Shown here: positions 1-6,659 of the stretch, in pieces
Numbering within the stretch: position 1 is the stretch's first letter
How the letters are laid out: each line of letters starts with the position of its first letter
Source of the DNA: an uncultured Oscillospiraceae bacterium
Lineage (GTDB): Bacteria > Bacillota > Clostridia > Oscillospirales > Oscillospiraceae
Direction: 5' to 3'
Length of the DNA: 11,634 nt
NCBI GenBank assembly: GCA_900758315.1
Contig: CAAERF010000105.1
Coordinates: 1-11,634, forward strand
Position numbers and translations under genes: made by a program
Notes under the pieces: model-generated
Database searches by the model: none
What the model saw: only the letters and a program-made list of their open reading frames with translations
What the model was told of the DNA's origin: nothing

Positions 1-50
1 AGCAGGAGCAGCACCCCATGGAACCCTACAACCAGGAACCGATCATGTAA
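1..50 (+). CDS. C-terminal tail of an unidentified plus-strand protein (5' end outside window)
   Basis: The frame starting at base 3 reads QEQHPMEPYNQEPIM and stops at TAA (48-50). It is chosen because the stop falls just 6 bases before a strong rho-independent terminator on the same strand, the usual layout at the end of a transcription unit. The tail is rich in Gln, Pro and Glu and contains no recognisable motif, so no function can be given. The other two plus frames are also open here but run into or through the hairpin, which makes them poorer choices. It converges on the minus-strand feo operon. Confidence 0.55.
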   Translation, partial: QEQHPMEPYNQEPIM

Positions 51-493
51 TATTCAAGCGCCGGAGTTTTAGAAATAAGACTCCGGCGCTTTTTTGCTTT
101 ACTGAAAGGAGCACACCGCCAATGACACGCTATTTCATGCGGGATACACCGCTGTGCCAGATAGAACAGCAGATGATGACCCCGCCCTATTTCAAGCCCG
201 CCATGGCCGATACTAGTGAAATCGCCCCAGACCTGTTCGTAAATCTGTGCGTAGGTCAGCACACGGCCTTTATTGGCGGCCAGCAGCAGGAGAATCCGAT
301 ATTCTTTTTCGGTAAGCTGAATCTCCTGTCGATCCCGAAAGACCTTTCGTCTGCTTGGAAAAATCTCAAGACCGGGAAGGGATACCATCGGTTTCTCGTC
401 GACCTCGATTATTTCTATCTCAGGGTGGTTTTTGAGGATAGACAGAATCTGCTCCAAAACTTCCGTATCTCTTTCGTGCAGCTCCAAAATCAT
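26..493 (-). CDS. Orphan OmpR/PhoB-type winged-helix protein, probably with a damaged C-terminus
   Basis: Residues about 42-92 are a Trans_reg_C DNA-binding domain: LEIFPSRRKVFRDRQEIQLT, then EKEYRILLLLAANKGRVLT, then YAQIYEQVWGD. No receiver domain precedes it, only about 40 residues with an acidic N-terminal helix, so it is an orphan regulator rather than a normal response regulator. After VWGD the family should continue with the recognition helix (a CHIxxLRxKL-like stretch). Here the frame gives unrelated sequence (residues about 95-155) that runs through the terminator at 57-95. Reading one base over, about 183-130 on the minus strand gives VIICCSIWHSGVSRMK then a stop, faintly like the missing helix, so a frameshift is likely but not proven. 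The ATG at 493 is supported by an ATGA overlap with the restored frame of the upstream DtxR gene. No strong independent ribosome site is seen, which fits translational coupling. Last gene of the araC-feo operon. Confidence 0.6.
   Translation of the reverse strand: MILELHERDTEVLEQILSILKNHPEIEIIEVDEKPMVSLPGLEIFPSRRKVFRDRQEIQLTEKEYRILLLLAANKGRVLTYAQIYEQVWGDFTSIGHGGLEIGRGHHLLFYLAQRCIPHEIACHWRCAPFSKAKKRRSLISKTPALEYYMIGSWL
57..95 (+). terminator. Rho-independent terminator of the left-edge plus-strand gene
   Basis: A perfect 11-bp stem (AGCGCCGGAGT at 57-67 with ACTCCGGCGCT at 80-90) with a 12-base loop is followed directly by a run of T. The T run lies on the plus side only; reading the minus strand, the hairpin is followed by TTGAATA, so it should act mainly on plus-strand transcripts. 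It lies inside the nominal 3' end of the convergent minus-strand ORF 26-493, an argument that the tail of that ORF is not conserved coding sequence. Confidence 0.9.
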
Positions 494-542
494 GACTCGT
501 CCGATGATATCACCGCTTTCTCACTCAGTTTACGAGCTGCTT

Positions 543-884
543 TCAGTCGCTCAAAGGTTCCTTGCTGATTACATGCTCAATCCGGCAGGCATCCCGCTCG
601 GCGATAACAAGATCGACGCCAGCTGCCACAAGCATCTCTGTAAAAAAGCGATGCTTTTCGTAGGTATCCTCGGCAACCTCACGGCCGAGATCAGTCAGGT
701 GCAGGAAGTGATCTCCATCCATGAGTAGGAAGCCGCCCTTTTTTAGTGTAGCCACCGCATGACACACACTGGGCTTGGATACCTCCAAATGTCGGGCCAC
801 ATCCGCAGACCTCACCATGCCCTTTTTCTTTTGGAGGACAAGGATGGCCTCCAGATAGTCCTCCCCGGACGCATAAAGTCCCAT
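543..884 (-). CDS. DtxR/MntR-family metal-dependent repressor, C-terminus altered by an apparent frameshift
   Basis: Encodes 113 residues: an N-terminal winged helix (about 5-62; VRSADVARHLEVSKPSVCHA contains the recognition helix) and the metal-binding/dimerisation domain (about 65-110). Expected metal ligands by alignment to MntR are D9, E12, H78, E103 and H104, with C100 where MntR has Glu99. Cys at that place is the DtxR/IdeR state, while D9 is the MntR state, so the site is mixed. The encoded end (SKEPLSD) is unlike the family. Shifting frame at the GGTTCC near 556-561 (GGAACC on the minus strand, one A short of GGAAACC) gives FERLKAARKLSEK and so on, with a TGA at 490-492 overlapping the next ATG; restored length is about 131 residues. 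The start at 884 has GAGGTGA upstream, 27 bases after the FeoC-like gene. It is the likely regulator of the palindromes at 4424-4441 and 8480-8497. Whether the shortened protein still dimerises is unknown. Confidence 0.85.
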   Translation of the reverse strand: MGLYASGEDYLEAILVLQKKKGMVRSADVARHLEVSKPSVCHAVATLKKGGFLLMDGDHFLHLTDLGREVAEDTYEKHRFFTEMLVAAGVDLVIAERDACRIEHVISKEPLSD

Positions 885-911
885 TGGTTCACCTCGGCTT
901 CCTCTTGAATT

Positions 912-1148
912 TCAGGTTTGGGGTGTTGCAACCTCCCACATGACCGGCATATTTCCGGCGAGTCCGCCGCAATGGGCAGAGCAGCCCTTGCAGTCGTGAC
1001 CGCAGGCGCAGACGCGGCGCAGATACCCGGTTCGCTCCAGATATTCCATCTGCCGTTTGACATCCTGCGGCGTGGCATCCAAAGCATCAGCCAGATCCTC
1101 CACGGAATAAGCTCTGCCCTCTGCGAGCAGCTCCAGCAATTTTGTCAT
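912..1148 (-). CDS. FeoC-like small winged-helix protein with Cys cluster
   Basis: A 78-residue protein. Residues 1-45 fit a small winged helix (SVEDLADALDATPQDVKRQM, then EYLERTGYLRRV), followed by the cysteine cluster CACGHDCKGCSAHC, with C47, C49, C53, C56 and C60. FeoC-like proteins carry such clusters, which bind an Fe-S centre in some members and are thought to tune FeoB activity or stability; that role is family knowledge, not shown here. The start is the ATG at 1148, preceded by GCGAGGCG and 13 bases after the feoB stop. A longer frame reaching 1451 exists, but its upstream part is only the shadow of feoB. Position directly after feoB and before a DtxR-type repressor supports the assignment. 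Confidence 0.8.
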   Translation of the reverse strand: MTKLLELLAEGRAYSVEDLADALDATPQDVKRQMEYLERTGYLRRVCACGHDCKGCSAHCGGLAGNMPVMWEVATPQT

Positions 1149-1161
1149 AGCTACGCCTCGC

Positions 1162-3195
1162 TTACAGGAACAGTGCGGCCACATGATAGACCACAAAGGA
1201 CATGAGCAGGGCCACACAGATGTAGTAAATGGCGATCCGCACCGTCCACTTGGCCGAATGGGTCTCATTGTAGGTAGAGGCCACCGCCACCACACAAGGG
1301 ATATTGAAGGTGACGGCGAAGATGAAGGCCAGCGCCTCTGCGGGAGAAATGTTGGCAACCAGGATCTCTCCCAGATTGGCCGCCTGTCCCGCTGCGCCCA
1401 CTGTGGAGGCAAAGATGGTACCGGTGCCGGCGTACAGAGAACTGAGGACACCCAGCGCCGCCTCCTTGCTCACCGCGGAGGAAATGAAGGCCAGAAAGGT
1501 TTGCCAGCTCAGGCCGAAAATACGGGTTACCGGCTCGATTGCCGCGCCAATTTTGTAAATAACACTGGCTGTCACATCCCCGTCGCTGGAGTAGGAGAGT
1601 AACCAGAAAATGAGGGAGATCAGCAGAATCACCTTCAGCGCACGGACCAGCACATCCTTCGTCCGTCCAAAGACATAGCGCAGCAGGCTGCCCCACTTGG
1701 GACGATGATAGGGCGGTAGCTCCATGATGATGCCGGTGCGATCCTCCGCTTTCACCAGCTGGCGGCCGAACACCTTGGAGGTGAGCCACATGTGGAGCAG
1801 CGCCACGAGGAAGATGCCTACAATCACAAGGGGAGCCCATACGCCGAAAAACACGCTGGAGATCATGGGGACGATGGCCCAGGTGGCGGCACAGGGAACC
1901 GCCCAGGCCAAAGCGATGGTTAGGATGCGCTGGCCCCAGTTGTCGATGACCCGGGTACCGGCAGCGCCGCCGATGGTACAGCCGAAGCTGACCAGGAAGG
2001 GCATGATGGCCTTGCCCTGTAAGCCCAGCTTTGCCATCGTATTGTCAAACACATAGGAGATGCGGGCCATATAGCCGATTTCTTCGATAAAGCCAAACAC
2101 CAGCGTGATGCCAAAGACAAAGCCAATCATGGAGATGGCAAAATACAGCGCGTTGACGCCCACATCACAGATGAGACCGATGATGAACTGCGGTGCGCCG
2201 ATGGCGGTGAGTCCCGCCGTGAGCCCCGGCGTCAGCAGGGAGGGGAGCATACCGCCTACGATCATAAAGGGAGCTGCAGGAATAAAGGAGGCGATTAGCC
2301 CCAGCAGGATAATGGCAACCGCCAGAGGCTTGCCCCAACGCTTACTGGTGGCCAGTCGGTCAAATTTACTCAGTCCCTCGAACCGCTTCTTTCCGGACAC
2401 GGCGCGCTCCAGCAGGCTGTCGATCCAGTCAAATTTGCACTGACCGGTATGTAATGCTCCATCTTTTACGGCGCCGGCAAGCTGCCGAAATTTTGCCCGG
2501 TCCTCCTTCGCCAGCAGCTCCTCCACACGGGCGGTCACAGGAGCATCGCCCTCCATCACCTTGGCGGCCAGCCACAGCGGAGCATAATCCCCCATACCCT
2601 GGGTGGGCATCATGGCCTCCAGTTGGGTAAAGCCCTCCAGCTTCCGATACCGCTCCGACAGAGCGTCCGTGCGCAGCGTTTTGCGCTCAGACAGGGCGCG
2701 GTCCAGCGCGGTGTAGAAACCGTCATAGTGCTTGACATCCGTGGCGGAGAACGGCACCACCGGGATGCCCAGCTTTTTCTCCAGTACCTGGGCGTCCACG
2801 ATCTTGCCCTGTTCTTGGGCCACATCCATCAGGTTGAGAAGCAACACGGCGGGGGTTTCAATGCCGGCAAAGTCCGCCAGCATGAAAAGGCTCCGTTCCA
2901 ACTGGGAGGCGTCGGCCAGAATCACCACCACATCGGCCTTGCCTCCGGCGATGTAGTCCCGGGTGATGATCTCCTCGTCAGAGTTGGCGGAGAGGCTATA
3001 GGTGCCCGGCAGGTCTGCTACCGTGTATTTCACGCCGCCACGGGTGAAATACCCCTCCTTCTGTTCCACCGTCTTGCCGGGCCAGTTGCCCACATGCTGC
3101 CGCAGACCGGTCAGGCCGTTGAACAGAGTGGATTTGCCCGAGTTAGGCTGCCCCAGCAGGGCAATGACCGTCTCTTTGGTCTGTACCGTACTCAT
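1162..3195 (-). CDS. feoB: FeoB ferrous iron transporter
   Basis: A 677-residue inner-membrane Fe(II) uptake protein with an N-terminal GTPase domain. G1 is GQPNSGKS (15-22), G3 is DLPG (61-64) and G4 is NLMD (121-124). A helical domain follows (about 170-285), then a polytopic membrane part from about residue 297. Two gate-like repeats keep their cysteines: SFGCTIGGAAGTRV (C406) and FNIPCVVAVASTYNE (C634). The first reads GCTIGGA rather than the GCNVPA of Escherichia-type FeoB, a subgroup difference. The length is near the lower end for FeoB. The start at 3195 overlaps the feoA stop by ATGA and is preceded by GGGAGGGGATAAAAC, so the two are coupled. Expected to be repressed when iron is plentiful, through the palindrome at 4424-4441. 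Confidence 0.97.
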   Translation of the reverse strand: MSTVQTKETVIALLGQPNSGKSTLFNGLTGLRQHVGNWPGKTVEQKEGYFTRGGVKYTVADLPGTYSLSANSDEEIITRDYIAGGKADVVVILADASQLERSLFMLADFAGIETPAVLLLNLMDVAQEQGKIVDAQVLEKKLGIPVVPFSATDVKHYDGFYTALDRALSERKTLRTDALSERYRKLEGFTQLEAMMPTQGMGDYAPLWLAAKVMEGDAPVTARVEELLAKEDRAKFRQLAGAVKDGALHTGQCKFDWIDSLLERAVSGKKRFEGLSKFDRLATSKRWGKPLAVAIILLGLIASFIPAAPFMIVGGMLPSLLTPGLTAGLTAIGAPQFIIGLICDVGVNALYFAISMIGFVFGITLVFGFIEEIGYMARISYVFDNTMAKLGLQGKAIMPFLVSFGCTIGGAAGTRVIDNWGQRILTIALAWAVPCAATWAIVPMISSVFFGVWAPLVIVGIFLVALLHMWLTSKVFGRQLVKAEDRTGIIMELPPYHRPKWGSLLRYVFGRTKDVLVRALKVILLISLIFWLLSYSSDGDVTASVIYKIGAAIEPVTRIFGLSWQTFLAFISSAVSKEAALGVLSSLYAGTGTIFASTVGAAGQAANLGEILVANISPAEALAFIFAVTFNIPCVVAVASTYNETHSAKWTVRIAIYYICVALLMSFVVYHVAALFL

Positions 3196-3422
3196 GTTTT
3201 ATCCCCTCCCATCTGGATGTTATCGCATTCGCCCCGATCCAGGGCGATCATGGAGTCCCGGCTGAAAACCAGAATGGGACGCTTTCTCTCATTTTGCAGC
3301 ACAGTCACCGGGCACCCGATGGTGAGTCCGATGGATGTGACTCGGCTCAGAAACCGGGTATCACCGCAGATTGCGCTGATCACGCCGGTCTCTCCGTTTT
3401 TTGCTTCGGATAATTTCTTCAT
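3192..3422 (-). CDS. feoA: FeoA, small SH3-like partner of FeoB
   Basis: A 76-residue cytosolic protein with the FeoA pattern: short N-terminal strand, RFLSRVTSIGLTIGCPVTVL, then ILVFSRDSMIALDRGECDNI, forming an SH3-like barrel that is thought to support FeoB transport. The ATG at 3422 is chosen because GGGAGGAAACT sits immediately before it. An ATG 15 bases further up (3437) overlaps the araC stop by ATGA and would add MREET, but its first codons are that ribosome site itself. The gene stops at 3192-3194 inside the feoB start, a 4-base overlap. Its place between an AraC regulator and feoB is tight and clearly operonic. Confidence 0.93.
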   Translation of the reverse strand: MKKLSEAKNGETGVISAICGDTRFLSRVTSIGLTIGCPVTVLQNERKRPILVFSRDSMIALDRGECDNIQMGGDKT

Positions 3423-3433
3423 AGTTTCCTCCC

Positions 3434-4402
3434 TCATGGCTTTTTATCAATCCGGTACAACCGACGGTATTCCAAAGGAGTCACGCCGGTCTCCCGCCGG
3501 AAGGCGGCACCGAATTTTCCTTGGTTCTCATATCCCACTGCATCGGCGATATCGGAGATCCGCAGAGCCGTGCTGCTCAGCAGCTCCTTTGCCCGCGCCA
3601 TACGCATGGTTCGGAGATAGACGGAGATGGGTACGCCGTAAACCTGAGAAAAATACTTTTTCAGGGATGCGGGGCTGACCCCTGCCAGTTCCGCCAGCTG
3701 CGGCAGGCCGATCTGACAGCGCAGATCCTCCGACATTGCCTCCGATGCCTTCAGAGCTGCAGCTCTTTGCCCGCGGGTCAGGAAAATTGGAGCCAGTTGG
3801 CCGGACGTCTCTTTCCCGGTATCAAGAAGCCGTAGCAGTTCCAATGTCAGAAAACGATAAGCGGCAAGATCCAGGTCTGCCTGATCGATGTGGACCATGA
3901 GCTGTCTGGCTCTCTGTTCCCAGGACGCAGACACTTTGGAGAGAAAACTGCCGCTCCGATTCGCCAGTCTGGCCGGCGCTGTGCTGAGGTCGATTCCATA
4001 ATCCAAAAGAGCGACATTCCCTCCGCACATCTCTAAATCCACCGCCATCTCCAAGCCCTGGTAGCATCCGCCGGGGCAGAGCATGACGCCCACCGGTGGA
4101 TTGACATCGACGCTCAGCGTTCCCTGATCGATATAAATGTACCCCGCTGGCAACGGCACTTCACACCGGCCGCCGGTACAGAAATTGAGCTTCAAATAGT
4201 GGTAGTCTCCGGTGGGCCGGATGGGCAGCTGAGGCACATGGAAATCGATAGTCCACACCTGTACCCCTGTCCACAGCTCCAGCAGGCACATCACTCCTTC
4301 CCCGTGTTCGGTTGAAAAGGTCATGCGGCGCACCAGTGGGGAGAGTGCCGTCTCCTGGATGCAGTAGTGCATGACAAAATCCGGATCGGCATTGTAATGC
4401 AT
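3434..4402 (-). CDS. AraC-family transcriptional regulator, first gene of the feo operon
   Basis: A 322-residue protein. The N-terminal half is a ligand-sensing or all-beta domain with LKLNFCTGGRCEVPLPAGYI (about residues 70-90). The C-terminal AraC DNA-binding domain spans about 231-316: first helix-turn-helix LPQLAELAGVSPASLKKYFS, second RISDIADAVGYENQGKFGAA, ending in GVTPLEYRR. AraC regulators with this kind of N-terminus beside ABC half-transporter pairs recall PchR/YbtA, which activate siderophore genes on binding the iron complex; that parallel is inference. The start at 4402 has AGAGGGGGGGGACGCA before it, and the stop lies 12 bases before the preferred feoA start. The first promoter-proximal feature is the palindrome at 4424-4441, so the regulator itself is probably iron-repressed together with feoAB. 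Targets could include this promoter and the neighbouring ABC genes. Confidence 0.88.
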   Translation of the reverse strand: MHYNADPDFVMHYCIQETALSPLVRRMTFSTEHGEGVMCLLELWTGVQVWTIDFHVPQLPIRPTGDYHYLKLNFCTGGRCEVPLPAGYIYIDQGTLSVDVNPPVGVMLCPGGCYQGLEMAVDLEMCGGNVALLDYGIDLSTAPARLANRSGSFLSKVSASWEQRARQLMVHIDQADLDLAAYRFLTLELLRLLDTGKETSGQLAPIFLTRGQRAAALKASEAMSEDLRCQIGLPQLAELAGVSPASLKKYFSQVYGVPISVYLRTMRMARAKELLSSTALRISDIADAVGYENQGKFGAAFRRETGVTPLEYRRLYRIDKKP

Positions 4403-4423
4403 TGCGTCCCCCCCCCTCTTTTT

Positions 4424-4441
4424 GGTTAGCTAAAGCTAACC
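4424..4441 (-). promoter_or_regulatory. Putative DtxR-type iron operator of the araC-feo operon
   Basis: GGTTAGCTAAAGCTAACC is a perfect inverted repeat: 8-base arms (4424-4431 and 4434-4441) around AA. It contains the GGTTAG/CTAACC halves found in DtxR/IdeR-type sites, here spaced wider. It lies between a predicted extended -10 (4446-4454) and the araC ribosome site, covering the expected start of transcription, so a bound repressor would block initiation. The DtxR-like protein encoded at the end of the same operon is the natural candidate. A one-substitution-per-arm relative of the motif lies at 8480-8497. Confidence 0.75.
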
Positions 4442-4445
4442 ATCA

Positions 4446-4454
4446 AATATACCA
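4446..4454 (-). promoter_or_regulatory. Extended -10 promoter element for araC-feo
   Basis: Read on the minus strand, TGGTATATT at 4454-4446 matches an extended -10 (TGN then TATATT). No good -35 hexamer is seen 16-18 bases upstream, as expected for an extended -10 promoter. Transcription would begin near 4439, inside the palindrome 4424-4441. The spacer between the HMA gene and araC (4403-4489) contains no obvious terminator, so read-through from the ABC operon is also possible. Confidence 0.5.
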
Positions 4455-4489
4455 TACCATATCCAACAGAATATTTCTGCTCCATCGAG

Positions 4490-4891
4490 CTACTTTTTCT
4501 CCGCTGGGCTTATGACTTTGAGAGGATCTTTCCAGTTGATATGTAAAAGAGTATATCCGGCTCCACGGATTGCCTGCCGCAGTACGGCCTCCGGCAATGG
4601 CTGCACCATTCTCACGAGAGCGGTCTTTCCCCCCAGATCCACCTTTGCCCATACGCCATTCAGTTCATTTAGGGCGCTTTCTACACGAACGGCACAGTGG
4701 CCGCAGGTCATACCATCTATGGTCAACACTACGGTATAGGGGTAGTGCGTTTCATCCCGATCCGCAACGCGGCGTTTGACTGGACACACTGCACCGGAAC
4801 CGCAGCACCCGCCCCGCCGCAGGGTTTTACCATACCGCCAGATGCCAAAGCAGCACACAGACAGGGCCAACCCGATAAAAACAATTTCCAT
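4490..4891 (-). CDS. Membrane-anchored Cys-rich protein with a heavy-metal-associated (HMA) domain
   Basis: A 133-residue protein. One N-terminal membrane segment (about 3-18, EIVFIGLALSVCCFGIW) is followed by a basic stretch and a cysteine patch (GGCCGSGAVCP; C29, C30, C36). An HMA fold then starts near 52 with the metal-binding motif MTCGHC (61-66) and the typical pattern VRVESALNELNGV, ending with IRGAGY. The first third resembles the short Cys-rich membrane proteins often found beside feoB; the rest resembles CopZ/MerP-type metallochaperones, so this looks like a fusion of the two. The metal could be iron, copper or another soft metal; the sequence does not decide. The ATG at 4891 is preferred over a GTG/ATG further up because GAGGAGG lies 7-8 bases before it. 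It follows the second ABC gene by 28 bases, probably the same transcript. Confidence 0.8.
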   Translation of the reverse strand: MEIVFIGLALSVCCFGIWRYGKTLRRGGCCGSGAVCPVKRRVADRDETHYPYTVVLTIDGMTCGHCAVRVESALNELNGVWAKVDLGGKTALVRMVQPLPEAVLRQAIRGAGYTLLHINWKDPLKVISPAEKK

Positions 4892-4919
4892 TGGGTACCT
4901 CCTCAAGCGGATAAGTCAA

Positions 4920-6659
4920 TCATCCCAACTGCCACCGGGCGCTCTGGTTCTGAAGCTCTACCATGTGCCGGAACAGGCCGCTCTCCGCCATCAGCTCCTG
5001 CGGAGAGCCTTGCTGCGCCACCTTTCCGTCCTTCAGCACCACGATGTGATCCGCCCCGGCCACGGTGCGCATCCGGTGGGCGATGACCAGCACCGTTTTG
5101 CCTGCCAGCAGCCGAGAAAGCGCCCCCTGCACCTTGGTCTCATTTTCCACATCCAGAGAGGCGGTGGCCTCGTCCAGCACCACGATAGGTGCGTTCTTGA
5201 GCAGCGCTCGGGCGATGGAGATGCGCTGCCGCTCGCCGCCGGAGAGCTTGGCGCCGTTTTCTCCGATGGGCGTCTGATAGCCCTGTGGCAGTTTACTGAC
5301 AAACTCCTCGCAGTTGGCGGCCCTGGCCGCGGCCATCACCTCTGCATCGGAGGCACCTCGCCTGCCCAGGCGGATATTCTCCATCACCGTGTCGTCAAAC
5401 AGCACCACATCCTGAAAAACCATGGAGTAATCGGTCAGCAGCACCTCCGGGTCCACCGTGGCGATATCCACCCCGCCTACCCGGATGGCGCCCCCGGTGA
5501 CATCCCACAGGCGGGCGGCCAGCCGGGCACAGGTGCTTTTGCCGGAGCCGGAGGGGCCGACCAGCGCGGTGATCTCGCCCTCCTTGGCGGTAAAGCTGAC
5601 ATCGTGCAGGACAGCCTTTTCATCATAGGCAAAATTCACATGGTCAAAGACAATGTCATGGCCCTTGGGATGAAAGGCTTCTGCCCCCTCGGCGATGGGC
5701 GTGTCGAACAGCGCGTTCATCCGGTCTGCCGACACCTGGGAGACAAACAGCTCGGCGATCAAAGCAAGGCTCTGATCGAAGGGGGCATAGATCCGGGTGA
5801 TGACCATCAGGAACAGGAACAGCAGCATGAAGTCGATCTGTCCCGACAAAATCAGCCCCGCACCCACAAGGATCGTGGTGGCCACGCCCAGCCGCATGAT
5901 GACGCTGGCCCCGTTGACGAACAGGCCGGTGACCAGCTCGCCGCGGATCATGATCCGTTCATGGTCGTCAATCTTCCGGTACAGCCCGGCAAGGTATCGC
6001 TCCTCCTGATTGGTGGCACGGATCTCCCGAACATTTTCCAACGCCTCCTGCATCCCGTCCGAGACCCGCACAGCGGCGCGCTTGGTCCGCTCCGCCTGGC
6101 GCTCGGTGAGCTTCCGGCTCCCAAACAGCAGGCCGAAGGCCACCGGCACCCCCCAGAGGCAGGCAAGGGCCAGCCGCCAGTCATACCAGAGCAGGCACAC
6201 CGCGATCACGGCGGTGGATATATAGGAGCCGTACAAGTAGCCCAGCACATGGCTCCAGACATGCTCCATGCGGTTGACATCGCCCATCAGGGTCTCCGTC
6301 AGGTCGGCCAGATCCCGCTTGCCGAAAAAGCCGAGAGGCAGCTTGCGAAGCCGCTCCGCCAGACGCAGGCGGGTGGCCTTGACCTCACCGTACACCAGGC
6401 CGTAGGTGGCCTTGTACTGCTGGAGATGCGTGAGAAAGGAGAGAAGTGCAAATATCACGAGGCCAGCCAGCACCGGCAAAGCCGCAGGCAGGACACCGCC
6501 GGCCAAAGTTTCCATCAGGCCGGACATCACAAGGTACAAAATGCTGACCCCGCCCATGACTACCAGATTGACGATTACCGTCCAGAAGGTTCCCTTTTTG
6601 GTGTTCTGTACACCCTGATCCGTCAGGGCATATTTCCGTTGAAAGTTTGCTCCGAACAT
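4920..6659 (-). CDS. ABC half-transporter (membrane and ATPase domains), second of a pair
   Basis: A 579-residue protein of the exporter fold: six-helix membrane domain (about 20-320), then an ATPase domain with Walker A GPSGSGKST (368-376), signature LSGGE (from 472), Walker B IVVLDEAT (492-499) and switch histidine in IAHRMRT. All catalytic residues are present. The start is the ATG at 6659, which shares one base with the stop of the upstream ABC gene (TAATG) and has AAGGAGGAACGG before it; the frame is open to 6719 but that stretch belongs to the neighbour. With its partner it probably forms a heterodimer. Exporter-fold pairs near iron genes include the siderophore importers YbtPQ and IrtAB, so the direction of transport cannot be read from the fold. 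Substrate unknown; iron-regulated context suggests a metal chelate. Confidence 0.93.
   Translation of the reverse strand: MFGANFQRKYALTDQGVQNTKKGTFWTVIVNLVVMGGVSILYLVMSGLMETLAGGVLPAALPVLAGLVIFALLSFLTHLQQYKATYGLVYGEVKATRLRLAERLRKLPLGFFGKRDLADLTETLMGDVNRMEHVWSHVLGYLYGSYISTAVIAVCLLWYDWRLALACLWGVPVAFGLLFGSRKLTERQAERTKRAAVRVSDGMQEALENVREIRATNQEERYLAGLYRKIDDHERIMIRGELVTGLFVNGASVIMRLGVATTILVGAGLILSGQIDFMLLFLFLMVITRIYAPFDQSLALIAELFVSQVSADRMNALFDTPIAEGAEAFHPKGHDIVFDHVNFAYDEKAVLHDVSFTAKEGEITALVGPSGSGKSTCARLAARLWDVTGGAIRVGGVDIATVDPEVLLTDYSMVFQDVVLFDDTVMENIRLGRRGASDAEVMAAARAANCEEFVSKLPQGYQTPIGENGAKLSGGERQRISIARALLKNAPIVVLDEATASLDVENETKVQGALSRLLAGKTVLVIAHRMRTVAGADHIVVLKDGKVAQQGSPQELMAESGLFRHMVELQNQSARWQLG

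Noticed and set aside
122..568. Plus-strand ORF with AAAGGAG upstream of its ATG
   Set aside because: It is antisense to the winged-helix and DtxR genes, whose minus-strand translations contain clear family motifs. The ribosome-site spacing is long and the protein has no recognisable feature.
4467..4479. Short inverted repeat CAGAATATTTCTG after the HMA gene
   Set aside because: The arms are five bases and no T run follows on the minus strand, so it is not a terminator. It might be a minor AraC site but nothing supports that.
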